Position numbers and translations under genes: made by a program
Notes under the pieces: generated by a model
The model's database searches: none
What the model saw: the letters and a program-made list of their open reading frames with translations, nothing else
What the model was told of the DNA's origin: nothing
DNA from: Pseudomonas sp. sp1636
GTDB taxonomy: Bacteria > Pseudomonadota > Gammaproteobacteria > Pseudomonadales > Pseudomonadaceae
Assembly: GCF_030376615.1 (NCBI RefSeq)
Contig: NZ_JARRAB010000020.1
Span: 35,730 to 99,729, forward strand
DNA: 64,000 bases
Direction of reading: 5' to 3'
Shown: in pieces, positions 36,803 to 46,380 of the stretch
How positions within the stretch are numbered: the stretch's first letter is position 1
Layout: every line of letters starts with the position of its first letter

Positions 36803-37306
36803 ATGCTTAGAGATCCGCGCTTTATGATCGAGAACGACTATTTACTTGCCTGGGGCGTCTATGCCATCGCGGCCCTGGGTTGCCTGTTGGTGTGGTTTCG
36901 CCTGACTCGCTGGATGTGGCGTTACCTGCGTGAACCCTTGCGTGTGCTGGTGGCGGTGCTGCTGTTCAGCCCGACCGTCGTCGACCCGGTCAAGGAGGAG
37001 GTGCTCGCCCCGGCGATTGCCATCAGCGCGATGGATCTGTTGCTGGATGTGGGTAACAGCGCCTGGCGCGCGGTGGCCGATCTGGCCATGTACGGCTTGG
37101 TCGCATTCGCCCTGTATTTGCTGTTCGTGGCCATTCGCTGGCCCTTGGAACGCTGGTGGAAGGGCCGTCGTGGCCCGCAGCCGCAGGCCGGCGATGAGGA
37201 TGTGCCGACCCTGCGCGAGATCATGCAACGCGAGAATGGCGACTATGCCGATACGCGTTACGACCAGGGTGGCAAGGGCCGGACACGGGTCGAACCGCGA
37301 CTTTAA
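36803..37306 (+). CDS. Putative membrane protein, 167 residues
   Basis: Starts MLRDPRFMIENDYLLAWGVY; the second ATG at 36824 is also possible. Three hydrophobic segments are visible: LLAWGVYAIAALGCLLVWF, LRVLVAVLLFSPTVVDP and LAMYGLVAFALYLLFVAIRW. A charged cytoplasmic tail follows (RGPQPQAGDEDVPTLREIMQ). No family function is recognised. The position beside oligopeptidase B is conserved in Pseudomonas as I recall. Confidence 0.75.
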   Translation: MLRDPRFMIENDYLLAWGVYAIAALGCLLVWFRLTRWMWRYLREPLRVLVAVLLFSPTVVDPVKEEVLAPAIAISAMDLLLDVGNSAWRAVADLAMYGLVAFALYLLFVAIRWPLERWWKGRRGPQPQAGDEDVPTLREIMQRENGDYADTRYDQGGKGRTRVEPRL

Positions 37307-37467
37307 GCGGATTCTTCGCGGCTAAATGACTGGGCGTGCCTGCGGATCTATCTCATCCACGCCACTCGGGCCGCCTGCATATAACGGCGCAAGAGCTCAT
37401 TGCTTGCACCCGTCGATCCAGATCGTTCAGCATGGAGCTTCTGTGCACAGAGTCGAGAGATTTAACC

Positions 37468-38244
37468 ATGTGTGAATTGCTCGGCATGAGCGCCAATGTG
37501 CCCACCGATATCGTTTTCAGCTTTACCGGGCTGATGCGCCGCGGCGGCGACACCGGGCCGCACCGCGACGGTTGGGGGATCGGTTTCTATGAAGGCCGCG
37601 GCCTGCGCCTGTTCCAGGATCCGCGCGCCAGCAGCGAGTCGCAAGTGGCGCAACTGGTACAGCGTTACCCGATCAAGAGCGAAGTTGTGATCGGCCATAT
37701 CCGCCAGGCCAACGTTGGCAAGGTCAGTCTGGCCAATACCCATCCGTTCGTACGCGAGTTGTGGGGGCGTAACTGGTGTTTCGCGCACAACGGCCAGTTG
37801 GCGGGCTTTTCTCCGGCACCGAATTTCTACTGGCCCGTCGGCGATACCGACAGCGAGGCGGCTTTTTGCGATCTGCTCAACGGCCTGCGCCAGGCTTTCC
37901 CCGAGCCGGTGGCAGTTGAGCTGCTTTTGCCCACCCTGGTGGCTGCCTGCGCGGCCTACCGCCAATACGGCGTCTTCAACTGTCTGCTCAGCGATGGCGA
38001 CTGGTTATTCAGCTTCTGCTCGAGCAAGTTGGCGCACATTACCCGGCGCGCGCCCTTTGGCCCGGCACGGTTGAAAGATGCCGACGTGCGGGTGGATTTC
38101 CAGGCCGAGACCACGCCCGACGATGTGGTGACGGTGCTGGCCACCGAGCCCTTGACCGATAACGAGCGCTGGAATCTGTATCAACCGGGCGAATGGCGGT
38201 TGTGGCGGCGTGGCGAGTGTGTGGCTCAGGGCTTGACCGACTGA
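37468..38244 (+). CDS. Class II glutamine amidotransferase domain protein (YafJ-like)
   Basis: 258 residues. The nucleophile is Cys2, exposed after Met removal (MCELLGMSANVPTDIVFSFT). The Ntn glutaminase motifs follow: GPHRDGWGIGFYEGRGLRLF, VIGHIRQANVGKVSLANTHP and CFAHNGQLAGF. There is no synthase domain, so the acceptor of the released ammonia is unknown; relatives act in gamma-glutamyl and peptidoglycan-like pathways. ATG 37468 is required to place Cys at position 2; the longer frame from 37336 would abolish this. Confidence 0.88.
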   Translation: MCELLGMSANVPTDIVFSFTGLMRRGGDTGPHRDGWGIGFYEGRGLRLFQDPRASSESQVAQLVQRYPIKSEVVIGHIRQANVGKVSLANTHPFVRELWGRNWCFAHNGQLAGFSPAPNFYWPVGDTDSEAAFCDLLNGLRQAFPEPVAVELLLPTLVAACAAYRQYGVFNCLLSDGDWLFSFCSSKLAHITRRAPFGPARLKDADVRVDFQAETTPDDVVTVLATEPLTDNERWNLYQPGEWRLWRRGECVAQGLTD

Positions 38245-38277
38245 GCGCGTGGAGAACTTGGAATCAAGGGAGGGGCG

Positions 38278-38802
38278 ATGTTCAGAAGCTATCTACGCTT
38301 GGTGCTGTTTGCCTTGGGGCTGTTGGTGGGTGTGCAGGTGCCAGGCTTTATCGATGATTACGGCAAACGTGTCGAAGCCCATCGGCTGGAATCGGAGCAG
38401 GGTCTGAAGGGTTTTCGCGCAACCGCCACGCGCTTTTTCAACAGCGACCTGCAGGCGTTGGTGACGCACTATCAGGCCAGCAAGGATCCGGTGATGCGCA
38501 GCGACGCGCAGAGCGTGGCTGATCTCGTCGATCGCGCCAGTTTCCTCGAATTGGAGTGGCAGGCCATGCAACGGCCGTGGTACGCCCAGGTCTGGCACCT
38601 GGCGACGGCGGCCGATGGCGAGTTGCTGGAGGAAACCTACAGCGCTTACCGTTATCAGGTGCTGCTGGCGCCGCAAGCCATCGCCTGGGGACTGGTCTGT
38701 GCCTTGCTGCTGGCCTGGCTGGCGGAAAGCCTGCTGCTGATGGTCGGCGTGCTGCTCGGCGTCGGTCGCAGCCAGAAGGTGCAGCACCGACACTGGCGCT
38801 AG
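38278..38802 (+). CDS. DUF2937 family membrane protein
   Basis: 174 residues. The N-terminal hydrophobic segment is YLRLVLFALGLLVGVQVPGF, and a C-terminal one is IAWGLVCALLLAWLAESLLL. Between them lies a soluble helical region (residues about 30-120) rich in charged residues. This is the DUF2937 pattern, with no known function. It lies 33 bp after the amidotransferase gene and is probably co-transcribed. Confidence 0.78.
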   Translation: MFRSYLRLVLFALGLLVGVQVPGFIDDYGKRVEAHRLESEQGLKGFRATATRFFNSDLQALVTHYQASKDPVMRSDAQSVADLVDRASFLELEWQAMQRPWYAQVWHLATAADGELLEETYSAYRYQVLLAPQAIAWGLVCALLLAWLAESLLLMVGVLLGVGRSQKVQHRHWR

Positions 38803-38874
38803 CGGGCCGTTGAAGGGCTGGCCGAGCGACCAGCCAGCCCGGAGGTTGGTCGCGCCGTCGAGGAGCGCTCGGGC

Positions 38875-40299
38875 TCACTGATCGAAGTGGCTGGCGTTCT
38901 GGCACAGGCTGGTGGCCAGGGCGAGGAAGCCGTCGTAGAGCAGTTGGTCGTTGCCTGATGCATTGCTGACGCTGGCGCGGATGAACTGCGGTACCGCATT
39001 GCGCCCCACGGCGAAGGCTTCGGCCGCGCTGACCAGGTAGTGCTTCTGCTTGAGCTCGGCTTCGATCTCCGCCGCGCGCCAGGGTTCGGCTACCTCGATC
39101 CAGTAGTGCGGGCTCTGTGGGTGGCTCCAGTAGTTCAGGCCGTCGAGCAAGCCAGCCACCTGTTTCTTGCGTCTGCCGATCTCGGCGATCTGCTGATGCA
39201 ACAGCGTTTGCGCGGTGCCGTCATCGATCCAGCGGGTCGCCAGCTCCAGGGGCAGGGGGGTGGCCATCCAGCAGGTGGCCCGTAGCGCGGCGGACAGGCG
39301 GCCGATCAGCGACGCTGGCGCATGCAGGTAACCCACCCGCAAGCCCGCGGCCACCGCCTTGCTCAGGCTGCCGATGAGGATGCTGCGTTCAGGTGCGTAC
39401 TGGCTAAGGGGCGGCGGACGGTCGAGCACCAGCACGGCATGGGCTTCGTCTTCCAGAATCAATAGATTGTGCGCGCGACAGATCTGCGCAATGGCTTGCC
39501 GGCGCGCGGCAGAGAGCACAGTGCTGGTCGGGTTTTGCAAGGTCGGCGTGCAGTACAGGGCGGACACCCGGTGGCTGCGGCACAGTTGTTCCAGGGATTC
39601 GGGGCGCAGCCCCTGGTCGTCCATTTCGATGCCCAGCAGCTTGATGCCGAGAAAACGTGCGGCGCTGATCAGTCCCGGGTAGGTGAGCTGTTCGGTGACC
39701 AGGGTGTCGCCCGCCCGGAGCAGGGCCATAAGGGTGCAGAACAGGCCGTGCTGGCCGCCATTGACGCACACTACCTGATCCGCATGGGGGGCAAAGTCGC
39801 CATGGGCCAACCAGCGCGCGCCGGCCTGGCGATAGTGCGGCAGACCGACGTCCGCGGTGTAGCGCGTGAGCTCCTGCAAGGTCTGCGGGTCGTTGCTCAG
39901 TTCTTTCAGGCTGTGCGCCAAACAGGCCGTTTCATGCCCTGGGATGTGCATGTTGTGGCTCATGTCGAAGTACCGCTGGGGCTCATCGAGGACGTTGCGA
40001 AACCCCGGATCGGCCGTGCGCTGCTGCCCGCGCTGGCGCACGAAGGTGCCGTCACCGACCCGGGCCAGCACCAGGCCCGTGCGTTCCAGTTCGGCGTAAG
40101 CGCGGCTGATCGTGCCTATGGTCACGCCCAGTTGATCCGCCAGCGTGCGATGGGGCGGCAGCTTTGCTCCGGCCTCGATAGAGCCTTCGAGAATCCCCGC
40201 TTGCAGGGCCAGGGCCAATCGCTGGTACTTGGCGCCCTGGCCTGAGGCGAGTGCGTTCTCGAGTATTGGCACCGTGTCAATAATTCTTTTGACAGCCAT
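38875..40299 (-). CDS. MocR-type GntR/aminotransferase transcriptional regulator
   Basis: 474 residues. A GntR winged helix at residues about 20-90 (LPPHRTLADQLGVTIGTISR and AYAELERTGLVLARVGDGTF) is joined to a fold-type I PLP domain (YCTPTLQNPTSTVLSAARRQ, PLP lysine in ILIGSLSKAVAAGLRVGYLH). Members sense a PLP-reactive metabolite and often control a divergent transporter. Here the EamA exporter starts 92 bp away in the opposite direction and is the likely target. Confidence 0.9.
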   Translation of the reverse strand: MAVKRIIDTVPILENALASGQGAKYQRLALALQAGILEGSIEAGAKLPPHRTLADQLGVTIGTISRAYAELERTGLVLARVGDGTFVRQRGQQRTADPGFRNVLDEPQRYFDMSHNMHIPGHETACLAHSLKELSNDPQTLQELTRYTADVGLPHYRQAGARWLAHGDFAPHADQVVCVNGGQHGLFCTLMALLRAGDTLVTEQLTYPGLISAARFLGIKLLGIEMDDQGLRPESLEQLCRSHRVSALYCTPTLQNPTSTVLSAARRQAIAQICRAHNLLILEDEAHAVLVLDRPPPLSQYAPERSILIGSLSKAVAAGLRVGYLHAPASLIGRLSAALRATCWMATPLPLELATRWIDDGTAQTLLHQQIAEIGRRKKQVAGLLDGLNYWSHPQSPHYWIEVAEPWRAAEIEAELKQKHYLVSAAEAFAVGRNAVPQFIRASVSNASGNDQLLYDGFLALATSLCQNASHFDQ

Positions 40300-40391
40300 A
40301 TTTCGCCCTAATAGTCTGCTTCGACACCCGATAGCGGGCGGATTGCCTTAGATTTTTCAGCGCATTTCCAATAAATGGAAGAATTGACATC

Positions 40392-41360
40392 ATGCCAATC
40401 GCCGTTGCAATTGCCAACACCGAAAAGCTGCGCAAGCAGTGGCTGGCCGGATTCGTCACCAGCCTGCTGTTTTTGATCGTCTGTCTGAGCTGGGGGACTA
40501 CCTGGCTGGGCATCAAGATTGCCGTCGAGAGCGTGCCGCCGCTGACTGCCGCCGGCTTGCGCTTTCTGATTGCGTTTCCGCTGTTCCTGAGTTTCGCCGC
40601 GTTGCGCCGGGAGCCGATCTTCTTCCCCCGGCAAAGCCTCGGCTTCTGCGTGTTCGTCACCTTGAGCTATTTCAGCCTGCCCTATTACCTGCTGAACTAC
40701 GGGGAGATGTACGTTTCCTCGGGACTCACCGCGTTGCTGTTCAGCAGCATGCCGGTGTTCATCCTGATCTTTTCCGCGTTGTTGCTGCGGGAAAGGATCT
40801 ACGGTTCGCAGGTGGCGGGCATCGTTATCGGCTTCGCCAGCCTGTTCATGATCATCAAGAGTCAGGGGCTGCACCTGCAAAGTACGGAGTTGCTCGGGGT
40901 CTTGGCGATCCTCGCGGCGGCGCTGATGCATGCCCTGTGTTACGTGGTCACCAAGCAGAAGGGCGCTGCCATTAGCGTAATCACCTATAACACCCTGCCG
41001 ATCGGTCTTGCCGGACTGATGCTGTGCCTCGCCGGGCTGTGGCTGGAGCAGCCGGATTTTACCGCGGTCACCCTGCGCTCCTGGGGCGCCTTGAGCTATC
41101 TGGGGCTGGTCGCTTCGGTCGGCGGTTTTATTGTCTATTTTTTCCTGCTCAAGCGGCTCAGCCCGGTGCCGCTGTCGTTCGTGTTCATCATTTTTCCGGT
41201 GTTCGCCGTGATCATCGGTGCTTGGTACGAGGGGCGGCCGGTTTCCAGCGATCTGCTCGGTTACTCGGCGCTGCTGCTGGCGGGCTTCGCCATTACCAAG
41301 CTCCCGTTGGAAAAAATCCTGGCGAAGAACAAGGCCATGTCCTCGTCATGCAACACGTAA
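40392..41360 (+). CDS. EamA/DMT superfamily exporter
   Basis: 322 residues with about ten hydrophobic helices in two EamA repeats. The first repeat has LSWGTTWLGIKIAVESVPPL and the second begins near ILAAALMHALCYVVTKQKGA. Members export amino acids or other small metabolites. Its divergent pairing with a MocR regulator suggests induction by an amino-acid-like or amine ligand; the substrate is unknown. The stop lies 19 bp from the convergent aprF-like stop. Confidence 0.87.
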   Translation: MPIAVAIANTEKLRKQWLAGFVTSLLFLIVCLSWGTTWLGIKIAVESVPPLTAAGLRFLIAFPLFLSFAALRREPIFFPRQSLGFCVFVTLSYFSLPYYLLNYGEMYVSSGLTALLFSSMPVFILIFSALLLRERIYGSQVAGIVIGFASLFMIIKSQGLHLQSTELLGVLAILAAALMHALCYVVTKQKGAAISVITYNTLPIGLAGLMLCLAGLWLEQPDFTAVTLRSWGALSYLGLVASVGGFIVYFFLLKRLSPVPLSFVFIIFPVFAVIIGAWYEGRPVSSDLLGYSALLLAGFAITKLPLEKILAKNKAMSSSCNT

Positions 41361-41379
41361 CTGGAGAATGGGCGCGACC

Positions 41380-42723
41380 TCAATAGCCCAGAACCAATTC
41401 CGGCCCTAGGTAGGCGTTGACCCGGCTGATGTCGTCGTCGCCGAGCAGGCCCACGGCCGCCTCCAGCTGCAAGCGCGACAGCAGGTAGCGCAACTTGGCT
41501 TCCAGCAGGTCGCGGCGGGCGATAAATACCTGTTCTTCGGCATTGAGGATGTCGACGTTGGTGCTGGAGCCGGCGAGGAAGCCTTTCTTGGCCGAGTCCT
41601 GCGCGCGTTCGCTGGAGGCGACGGCTCGCTCCAAGGCGGCGATGCGTGCCTGGCCGCTTTGCACCCCGCGAAACTCACGGGTAGTGGCCGAGAATACTTC
41701 CTCGCGGGTGGCATTCAGTTCTTCGCCGGCCTGTTCGCGACTGGCCACGGCCTGGCGCACCTTGGAGCTGACGGAGCCTCCGGAGAACAGCGGCATATTG
41801 AACTCCAGCCCGGCCGATGCGTAACGGTTCTGCTGGTTGATGGTGGAGATGGAGTCGCTTTCGCTGTCGGTATAACCCAGCACCAGGTCGAGGGTCGGCC
41901 AATGTCCGCTGCTGGCCCGGTTGACTTCCTCTTCCGCTACGCCGTGGCTGTAACGCCGCGCCCGCAGGGCCGGGTTGTTCGCCTGGGCCTTGTTTAGCCA
42001 CTCCTGCAGGGTTTCGGGGTGCAAGCCCGGAGTGGGAAAGTCGTGGCGCAAGGTGGCGACATGCTCGGGCACCTCGCCGAGCATTTCCTGCAGCAGGCGC
42101 AGAGCAATCACCTGGTTGTCCTGGGCCTCGATCAGTTCGGCGTAAGCCAGGTCGCGCCGTGCCGTGGCCTGATCGATGTCGGTGACGGTGCCGTCGCCCA
42201 GGTCGAAACGCCGTTGCGAAGCCGATACCTGTTGTTCGAAGGCCTTCAGTTTGGCATGCGCCAAGTCGATGGTCTCCCGGGTCAACAGCACATCGAAATA
42301 ACGCCCGGCCAGGCGTACCGCTACATTCTGGGTTTTTGCATCGAATACCGCTTCGCTATAGTTGGCGCGTTGCTTGCCTTGACGGTACTCGGCGAGCTTC
42401 TGCCGATTGAACAGCGGCTGGCGTAGCTGCACGACCAAGTTTTGCGAGTCATAGTCCAGGTCGTTTTCGACCGAGTTGCCGAGCTGGTTATCTTGCGTCT
42501 GAGTGCCATCGATGCGGCTTCTGCTGGCACTGGCGCTGAGTTGCGGCAGCAAGCCGGCGCGCCCCTGGGGCCGGTTCTCCAGGCCGGCATCGCGCTCGTG
42601 GATGGCGGCGCGGTAGGTTGGGCCTTGCAGTCGCAGAGTGTTCCAGGCTTCCTGCAAATCCAGGGCTGCGGCGGGCAGGCTGGGCAGTCCAAGCAGGCAA
42701 GCTAAAGCTAAACGAGCCACCAT
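41380..42723 (-). CDS. aprF: TolC-family outer-membrane protein of a type I secretion system
   Basis: 447 residues. The start ATG 42723 has AAGGAGC 7-13 bp upstream and gives MVARLALACLLGLPSLPAAA, a Sec signal. Two OEP repeats follow, with EAWNTLRLQGPTYRAAIHER and LDLVLGYTDSESDSISTINQ, ending FIARRDLLEAKLRYLLSRLQ. It forms the trimeric outer-membrane duct. One base separates it from the HlyD gene stop; it is last of the operon. The symbol is by resemblance to the alkaline protease system; orthology is not proven. Confidence 0.9.
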   Translation of the reverse strand: MVARLALACLLGLPSLPAAALDLQEAWNTLRLQGPTYRAAIHERDAGLENRPQGRAGLLPQLSASASRSRIDGTQTQDNQLGNSVENDLDYDSQNLVVQLRQPLFNRQKLAEYRQGKQRANYSEAVFDAKTQNVAVRLAGRYFDVLLTRETIDLAHAKLKAFEQQVSASQRRFDLGDGTVTDIDQATARRDLAYAELIEAQDNQVIALRLLQEMLGEVPEHVATLRHDFPTPGLHPETLQEWLNKAQANNPALRARRYSHGVAEEEVNRASSGHWPTLDLVLGYTDSESDSISTINQQNRYASAGLEFNMPLFSGGSVSSKVRQAVASREQAGEELNATREEVFSATTREFRGVQSGQARIAALERAVASSERAQDSAKKGFLAGSSTNVDILNAEEQVFIARRDLLEAKLRYLLSRLQLEAAVGLLGDDDISRVNAYLGPELVLGY

Positions 42724-42724
42724 A

Positions 42725-44071
42725 TTATTGCTCCTTGAAAGCACCATCAATCCTATCGAGCATAGGTTTCATCAGGTAACTCATTAGGTTGCGTTCGCCG
42801 GTTTTGATCGTCACGGTGGCCGGCATGCCAGGACGAATCCGGTTGTTGCCGAGCATCTCCATGCCCATTTCGGTCACCTCGACCTCGGCGAGGTAATAGG
42901 GTTGTTTGTTGGTTTCATCGATCAGTCGATCCGCCGATACGGTGAGTACGCGGCCCGGGATGTTCGGTGTTTGCGCGTGGTTGAAAGCGGGGAAGGCAAT
43001 GTCCACCGGCAATCCTGGAGCCATCTTGTCGATGGCCTGCACCGGGATCATGGCGTTTATCTGCAGCGGTTCGCCTGCCGGCACTACATGCATGATAGTC
43101 GAGCCGGCCTGAATCACCCCGCCGATGGTGGTGACGTTGAGGCCTAACACGACGCCGTCGATGGGGGAGCGGATCACCGTGTTGGTGACTTCATAGTCGA
43201 GCGCGCGCAAACGGTCGGCGAGGGCTGTGGCCTCCTTCTGCGTCTCGGCCAATTGCGACTGCACTTCCTTCTGATGGTTTTGTTCGAGCTGCAGGATGCG
43301 CAGTTTCAGTTCGGCTATCTGGTTGCGGGTGCGACCGATCTCGGCGATGTTCTGCGCCAGCGAGGCATTCAGTTCGGCCGCGTTGCGCTCCAGTTCGAGC
43401 ATGCGATTGCGCGTGACATAACCTTCTGCAGCGAGGCTGCGCACACCTTCCAGTTCCTGCTTGAGAAATTTGATCTGCGCGTAGCGTGAGCCCTGAACCT
43501 GGCGCAGGCCTTTGAGCTGCTCTTCGGCGCCGAGGATGTTTTCCCGCAAGATCCCGGCTTCACCGGTCAAGGCCGAGCGGCGGGTGGTCAGCAGGCGCTG
43601 TTGCAGACGGGTTGCCGCACGCAGGCGCGGATCGTCGGCGAATTGGGCGAGCAGCTCGGGATCGAAGGCCACTTCGTCCAGACCATCGCGTTCGGCCTGC
43701 AGGCGATTTTCAACGGTTCGCACCACTATGTACTGGGAGCTGACCACGCCTTGCTCGGCAATCGCCTGGGTCGAGTCGAGTTCGACCAGGGCTTGGTTGC
43801 GTTTCACCAGGTCGCCTTCGCGCACCAGGATCGTCTTGACCGAACCGCCGCTCAGGTGCTGGATGGTCTTGCGGTTGTCGGTCACATTGACCGTTGCATT
43901 GGCCACTATTCCGGCATCCAGGGGCGCCAGGACGGCCCAGAGGATAAACCCGCCAAAACCGGCGACCACCAACCACAGTCCCCAGCGTCCGGGGCGGCGG
44001 TCGTCGACGTCGATTCCCTGCGGGTTGTTGGCTTGCGGTAGGTTTTTGCTTTCGAATTCAAGATTAGACAT
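42725..44071 (-). CDS. aprE: HlyD-family membrane fusion protein
   Basis: 448 residues. A cytoplasmic N-tail, then one membrane helix (LWLVVAGFGGFILWAVLAPL), a lipoyl-like half (HLSGGSVKTILVREGDLVKR), a long coiled coil (about residues 140-290) and the C-terminal HlyD signature (VITVKTGE-like IRPGMPATVTIKTGERNLMS). It connects the inner-membrane ABC protein to the TolC-type channel. It begins 6 bp after the ABC gene. Confidence 0.92.
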   Translation of the reverse strand: MSNLEFESKNLPQANNPQGIDVDDRRPGRWGLWLVVAGFGGFILWAVLAPLDAGIVANATVNVTDNRKTIQHLSGGSVKTILVREGDLVKRNQALVELDSTQAIAEQGVVSSQYIVVRTVENRLQAERDGLDEVAFDPELLAQFADDPRLRAATRLQQRLLTTRRSALTGEAGILRENILGAEEQLKGLRQVQGSRYAQIKFLKQELEGVRSLAAEGYVTRNRMLELERNAAELNASLAQNIAEIGRTRNQIAELKLRILQLEQNHQKEVQSQLAETQKEATALADRLRALDYEVTNTVIRSPIDGVVLGLNVTTIGGVIQAGSTIMHVVPAGEPLQINAMIPVQAIDKMAPGLPVDIAFPAFNHAQTPNIPGRVLTVSADRLIDETNKQPYYLAEVEVTEMGMEMLGNNRIRPGMPATVTIKTGERNLMSYLMKPMLDRIDGAFKEQ

Positions 44072-44077
44072 GCGTTG

Positions 44078-45817
44078 TCACTCCTTGGACTTGACCGACG
44101 CCAGGTTCGGCGAACCCGGAACGGCCGGCATCACACTGGCCTGGCGGAGTGCATTGAAGACCTCGTCGCGGCTGCCGAGCATCTGCGTCGCGCCCTCACG
44201 GAGTACCAAAACCTTGTCGACTATGTTCATTACCGCCGGTCGGTGCGAGATCAGAATCAGGGTTTTGCCGCGCTGTTTGAGGCCGACCAGGGCTTTGATC
44301 AACGCCACTTCACCGACGTCGTCGAGACTGGCGTTTGGTTCATCCAGCACGATCAGCGAAGGGTCGCCGTACAGCGCGCGGGCCAGGCCGATGCGTTGCT
44401 TCTGGCCACCGGACAGCGAGCCACCGTCCGCGCTCAATGGGGTGTCATAGCCATGCGGCAAGTGCAGAATCATCTCGTGCACCCCGGCTTGCTGGGCCGC
44501 CAGTATCACTGCTTCGCTGTCTATCTTGCCGAAGCGGGCGATGTTCTCGGCGATGCTGCCTTCGAACAGTTCGACATCCTGTGGCAGGTAGCCCAGCCAG
44601 GGGCCGAGTTCTTCCTTGTCCCACAGGAAGACATCGGCACCGTCCAGGCGCACCTTGCCGGCCGAGGCCTGCCAGACGCCAACCAGCAAGCGCGCCAGGG
44701 TCGACTTGCCGGAGGCCGATGGGCCGATTATGCCCAGTGCTTCGCCGGGCGAGACGTTGAACGAGATGTTGCGCAGTATGTTCAGCGATGAGCCGGGCGC
44801 GTTGGCGTAGGCGCCCTCCACGGCGAGCATGCCCTGGGGCTTGGGTAGCGACATCCCCGATTTGTGCGCGGGGAAATCTTCCAGCAGGGTGTTAAGGCGG
44901 CTCCAGGACGAGCGGCTGGTGAGCAACTGTTTCCAGGTCGCGATGGCCAACTCGACCGGCGCCAGGGCGCGCCCGGCCAGGATCGAACAGGCAATCATCA
45001 TCCCCGGGGTGATCTTGCCTTCGATCGCCAGCAGTGCCCCGGTGCCGAGGATCAGCGATTGCAGGGTAATGCGCACGAAGCGGGTGGTGCCGTTGATATA
45101 GGCCGCGCGATCCGACGCCAGGGTCTGCATCTCCAGCGTGCGCAGGTGGTTGCCGAACCAGCGCTGACGGATGGCGGGAAGCATGCCCATGGCCTCGATG
45201 ACTTCGGCGTTGCGCAGGTTGTTATTGGCGAAGTTGGCGGAAGCCATGGAAGCCTGGTTGGCTTCGGTCAGCGGCTTGCGGGTGCTGATTTCGGTCAGGT
45301 AGGCGAGGGCGATCAGCAGTAGTGAACCGATCAGGGTGACCAGCCCGAGTATGGGGTGAACCAGGTAGATCACCAGCAAAAAAATCGGCGTCCAGGGCGC
45401 ATCGAAAAAGGCGAACAGGCCATTGCCGGTAAGAAATTGACGCACCTGGGACAGGTCTTGCAGCGCCTGCGCCGGATTCCCGCCTGCGCGGCGCAGGTTG
45501 CGTTCGAACGCGGCGCCGAACACGCGCTGGTTGAGCATCATGTCGAGGCGGTTGCCGACGCGAATCAGCACGCTCGAACGCACCACTTCCAGCAGGGCCA
45601 TCAGTACATACAGGCCTACCACCAGCACGGTCAGCATCAGCAGGGTGGTGATGTTGCTGCTGACCAGTGCGCGGTCATACACCTGCAGCATGTACACCGC
45701 AGGGGTCAGCATCAGCACATTGATCACCCCGCTGAAAGAGGCCAGGGCATAGAAGGTCTTGCGCAAGCGGAACAGCACCTCAGCTAGCTCGGAGCGAGGG
45801 GACGACAACATATCCAT
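44078..45817 (-). CDS. aprD: Type I secretion ABC transporter/permease
   Basis: 579 residues. The transmembrane domain (residues about 20-300, starting FYALASFSGVINVLMLTPAV) has no N-terminal peptidase C39 domain, the form used for RTX proteins. The ATPase shows GPSASGKSTLARLLVGVWQA, LSGGQKQRIGLARALYGDPS and LIVLDEPNASLD. ATG 45817 follows CTGGAGGTTCAAT. It is the first gene of the operon. A truncated second copy of its 5' end lies at 54027-54206, in front of the RTX peroxidase gene, which marks that protein as the probable cargo. Confidence 0.94.
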   Translation of the reverse strand: MDMLSSPRSELAEVLFRLRKTFYALASFSGVINVLMLTPAVYMLQVYDRALVSSNITTLLMLTVLVVGLYVLMALLEVVRSSVLIRVGNRLDMMLNQRVFGAAFERNLRRAGGNPAQALQDLSQVRQFLTGNGLFAFFDAPWTPIFLLVIYLVHPILGLVTLIGSLLLIALAYLTEISTRKPLTEANQASMASANFANNNLRNAEVIEAMGMLPAIRQRWFGNHLRTLEMQTLASDRAAYINGTTRFVRITLQSLILGTGALLAIEGKITPGMMIACSILAGRALAPVELAIATWKQLLTSRSSWSRLNTLLEDFPAHKSGMSLPKPQGMLAVEGAYANAPGSSLNILRNISFNVSPGEALGIIGPSASGKSTLARLLVGVWQASAGKVRLDGADVFLWDKEELGPWLGYLPQDVELFEGSIAENIARFGKIDSEAVILAAQQAGVHEMILHLPHGYDTPLSADGGSLSGGQKQRIGLARALYGDPSLIVLDEPNASLDDVGEVALIKALVGLKQRGKTLILISHRPAVMNIVDKVLVLREGATQMLGSRDEVFNALRQASVMPAVPGSPNLASVKSKE

Positions 45818-45949
45818 ATTGAACCTCCAGGACTGCGGATCTCTGAGTGCTTAGCTGCGGCTAAGACTGCGAGTCGTTGGTCTCTGACGAGCCAGGGCGA
45901 GCGCACAAAAATATCTTCGTCAGCCGCCAAAGAAGTGACTTGCCAACTA

Positions 45950-45979
45950 GGTATAGATCGGTTTTCAGGGTTCACGCAA
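45950..45979 (-). promoter_or_regulatory. Candidate sigma70 promoter of the aprDEF operon
   Basis: Minus-strand TTGCGT (45979-45974), an 18-bp spacer and TATACC (45955-45950). The same pair with the same 18-bp spacing is preserved in the duplicate at 54328-54357, although neighbouring bases differ. That conservation is the main support. Confidence 0.5.
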
Positions 45980-46094
45980 GCGCAGGAAGGATTCAAACGG
46001 GGCGCCCCTTGTTTGAATGTGGGTGAATCTATTTTCTATTGCTGGCAGTGACTTATGATTTGTAAAGGTTTTTGGTATTTTCTCCGACGGACTC

Positions 46095-46125
46095 TTGACA
46101 GGGCTAAGCTCCGAGACTTTAGTCT
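46095..46125 (+). promoter_or_regulatory. Candidate promoter with palindrome over the -10 box (copy A)
   Basis: TTGACA (46095-46100), 17 bp, TTTAGT (46118-46123). The -10 region lies within the palindrome AGACT-TT-AGTCT (46114-46125). It reads away from aprD toward the small ORF at 46168. The duplicate at 54470-54499 has the same boxes and spacing and the palindrome core GACTTTAGTC. A LuxR-type regulator gene 600 bp downstream is the nearest candidate binder. Confidence 0.5.
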
Positions 46126-46167
46126 AGTTGTGAGGAACAGCTGAAAGCATGCCGCGCAGGAGAGGGC

Positions 46168-46380
46168 GTGGTGGCGTATGTCGGCTGCCAACACTGGGCA
46201 TTCATCATGAGCAGAGTCTTGTTGTGCGTCACGATCATGCTGTCTGCGCTAGGGCATCTATTCGATCTACAGCTCCCCGTGGCTGATATTCAATGCCGCA
46301 TTTTTGGGGAATCCTTGCGGGAAAATCCCACTCTAATGAGCACTGCCGAGCGCCACTGGCTCGCGGATGCTCGTGCGTGA
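46168..46380 (+). CDS. Short ORF conserved between the two duplicated leaders (copy A)
   Basis: 70 codons from GTG 46168, with AGGAGAGGG 5-13 bp upstream. Its centre, CQHWAFIMSRVLLCVTIMLS then ALGHLFDLQ, matches the 39-codon ORF at 54554-54673 in the other leader (shared QHW, IMSRV, LGH and FDPQ/FDLQ). The hydrophobic centre could be a short membrane segment. It could be a leader peptide that controls a gene formerly downstream, or mere conservation of an RNA. No known family. Confidence 0.35.
   Translation: MVAYVGCQHWAFIMSRVLLCVTIMLSALGHLFDLQLPVADIQCRIFGESLRENPTLMSTAERHWLADARA

Noticed and set aside
38815..38835. Hairpin GGCTGG/CCAGCC between convergent genes as a terminator
   Set aside because: Only a 6-bp stem and no T-tract; too weak to annotate.
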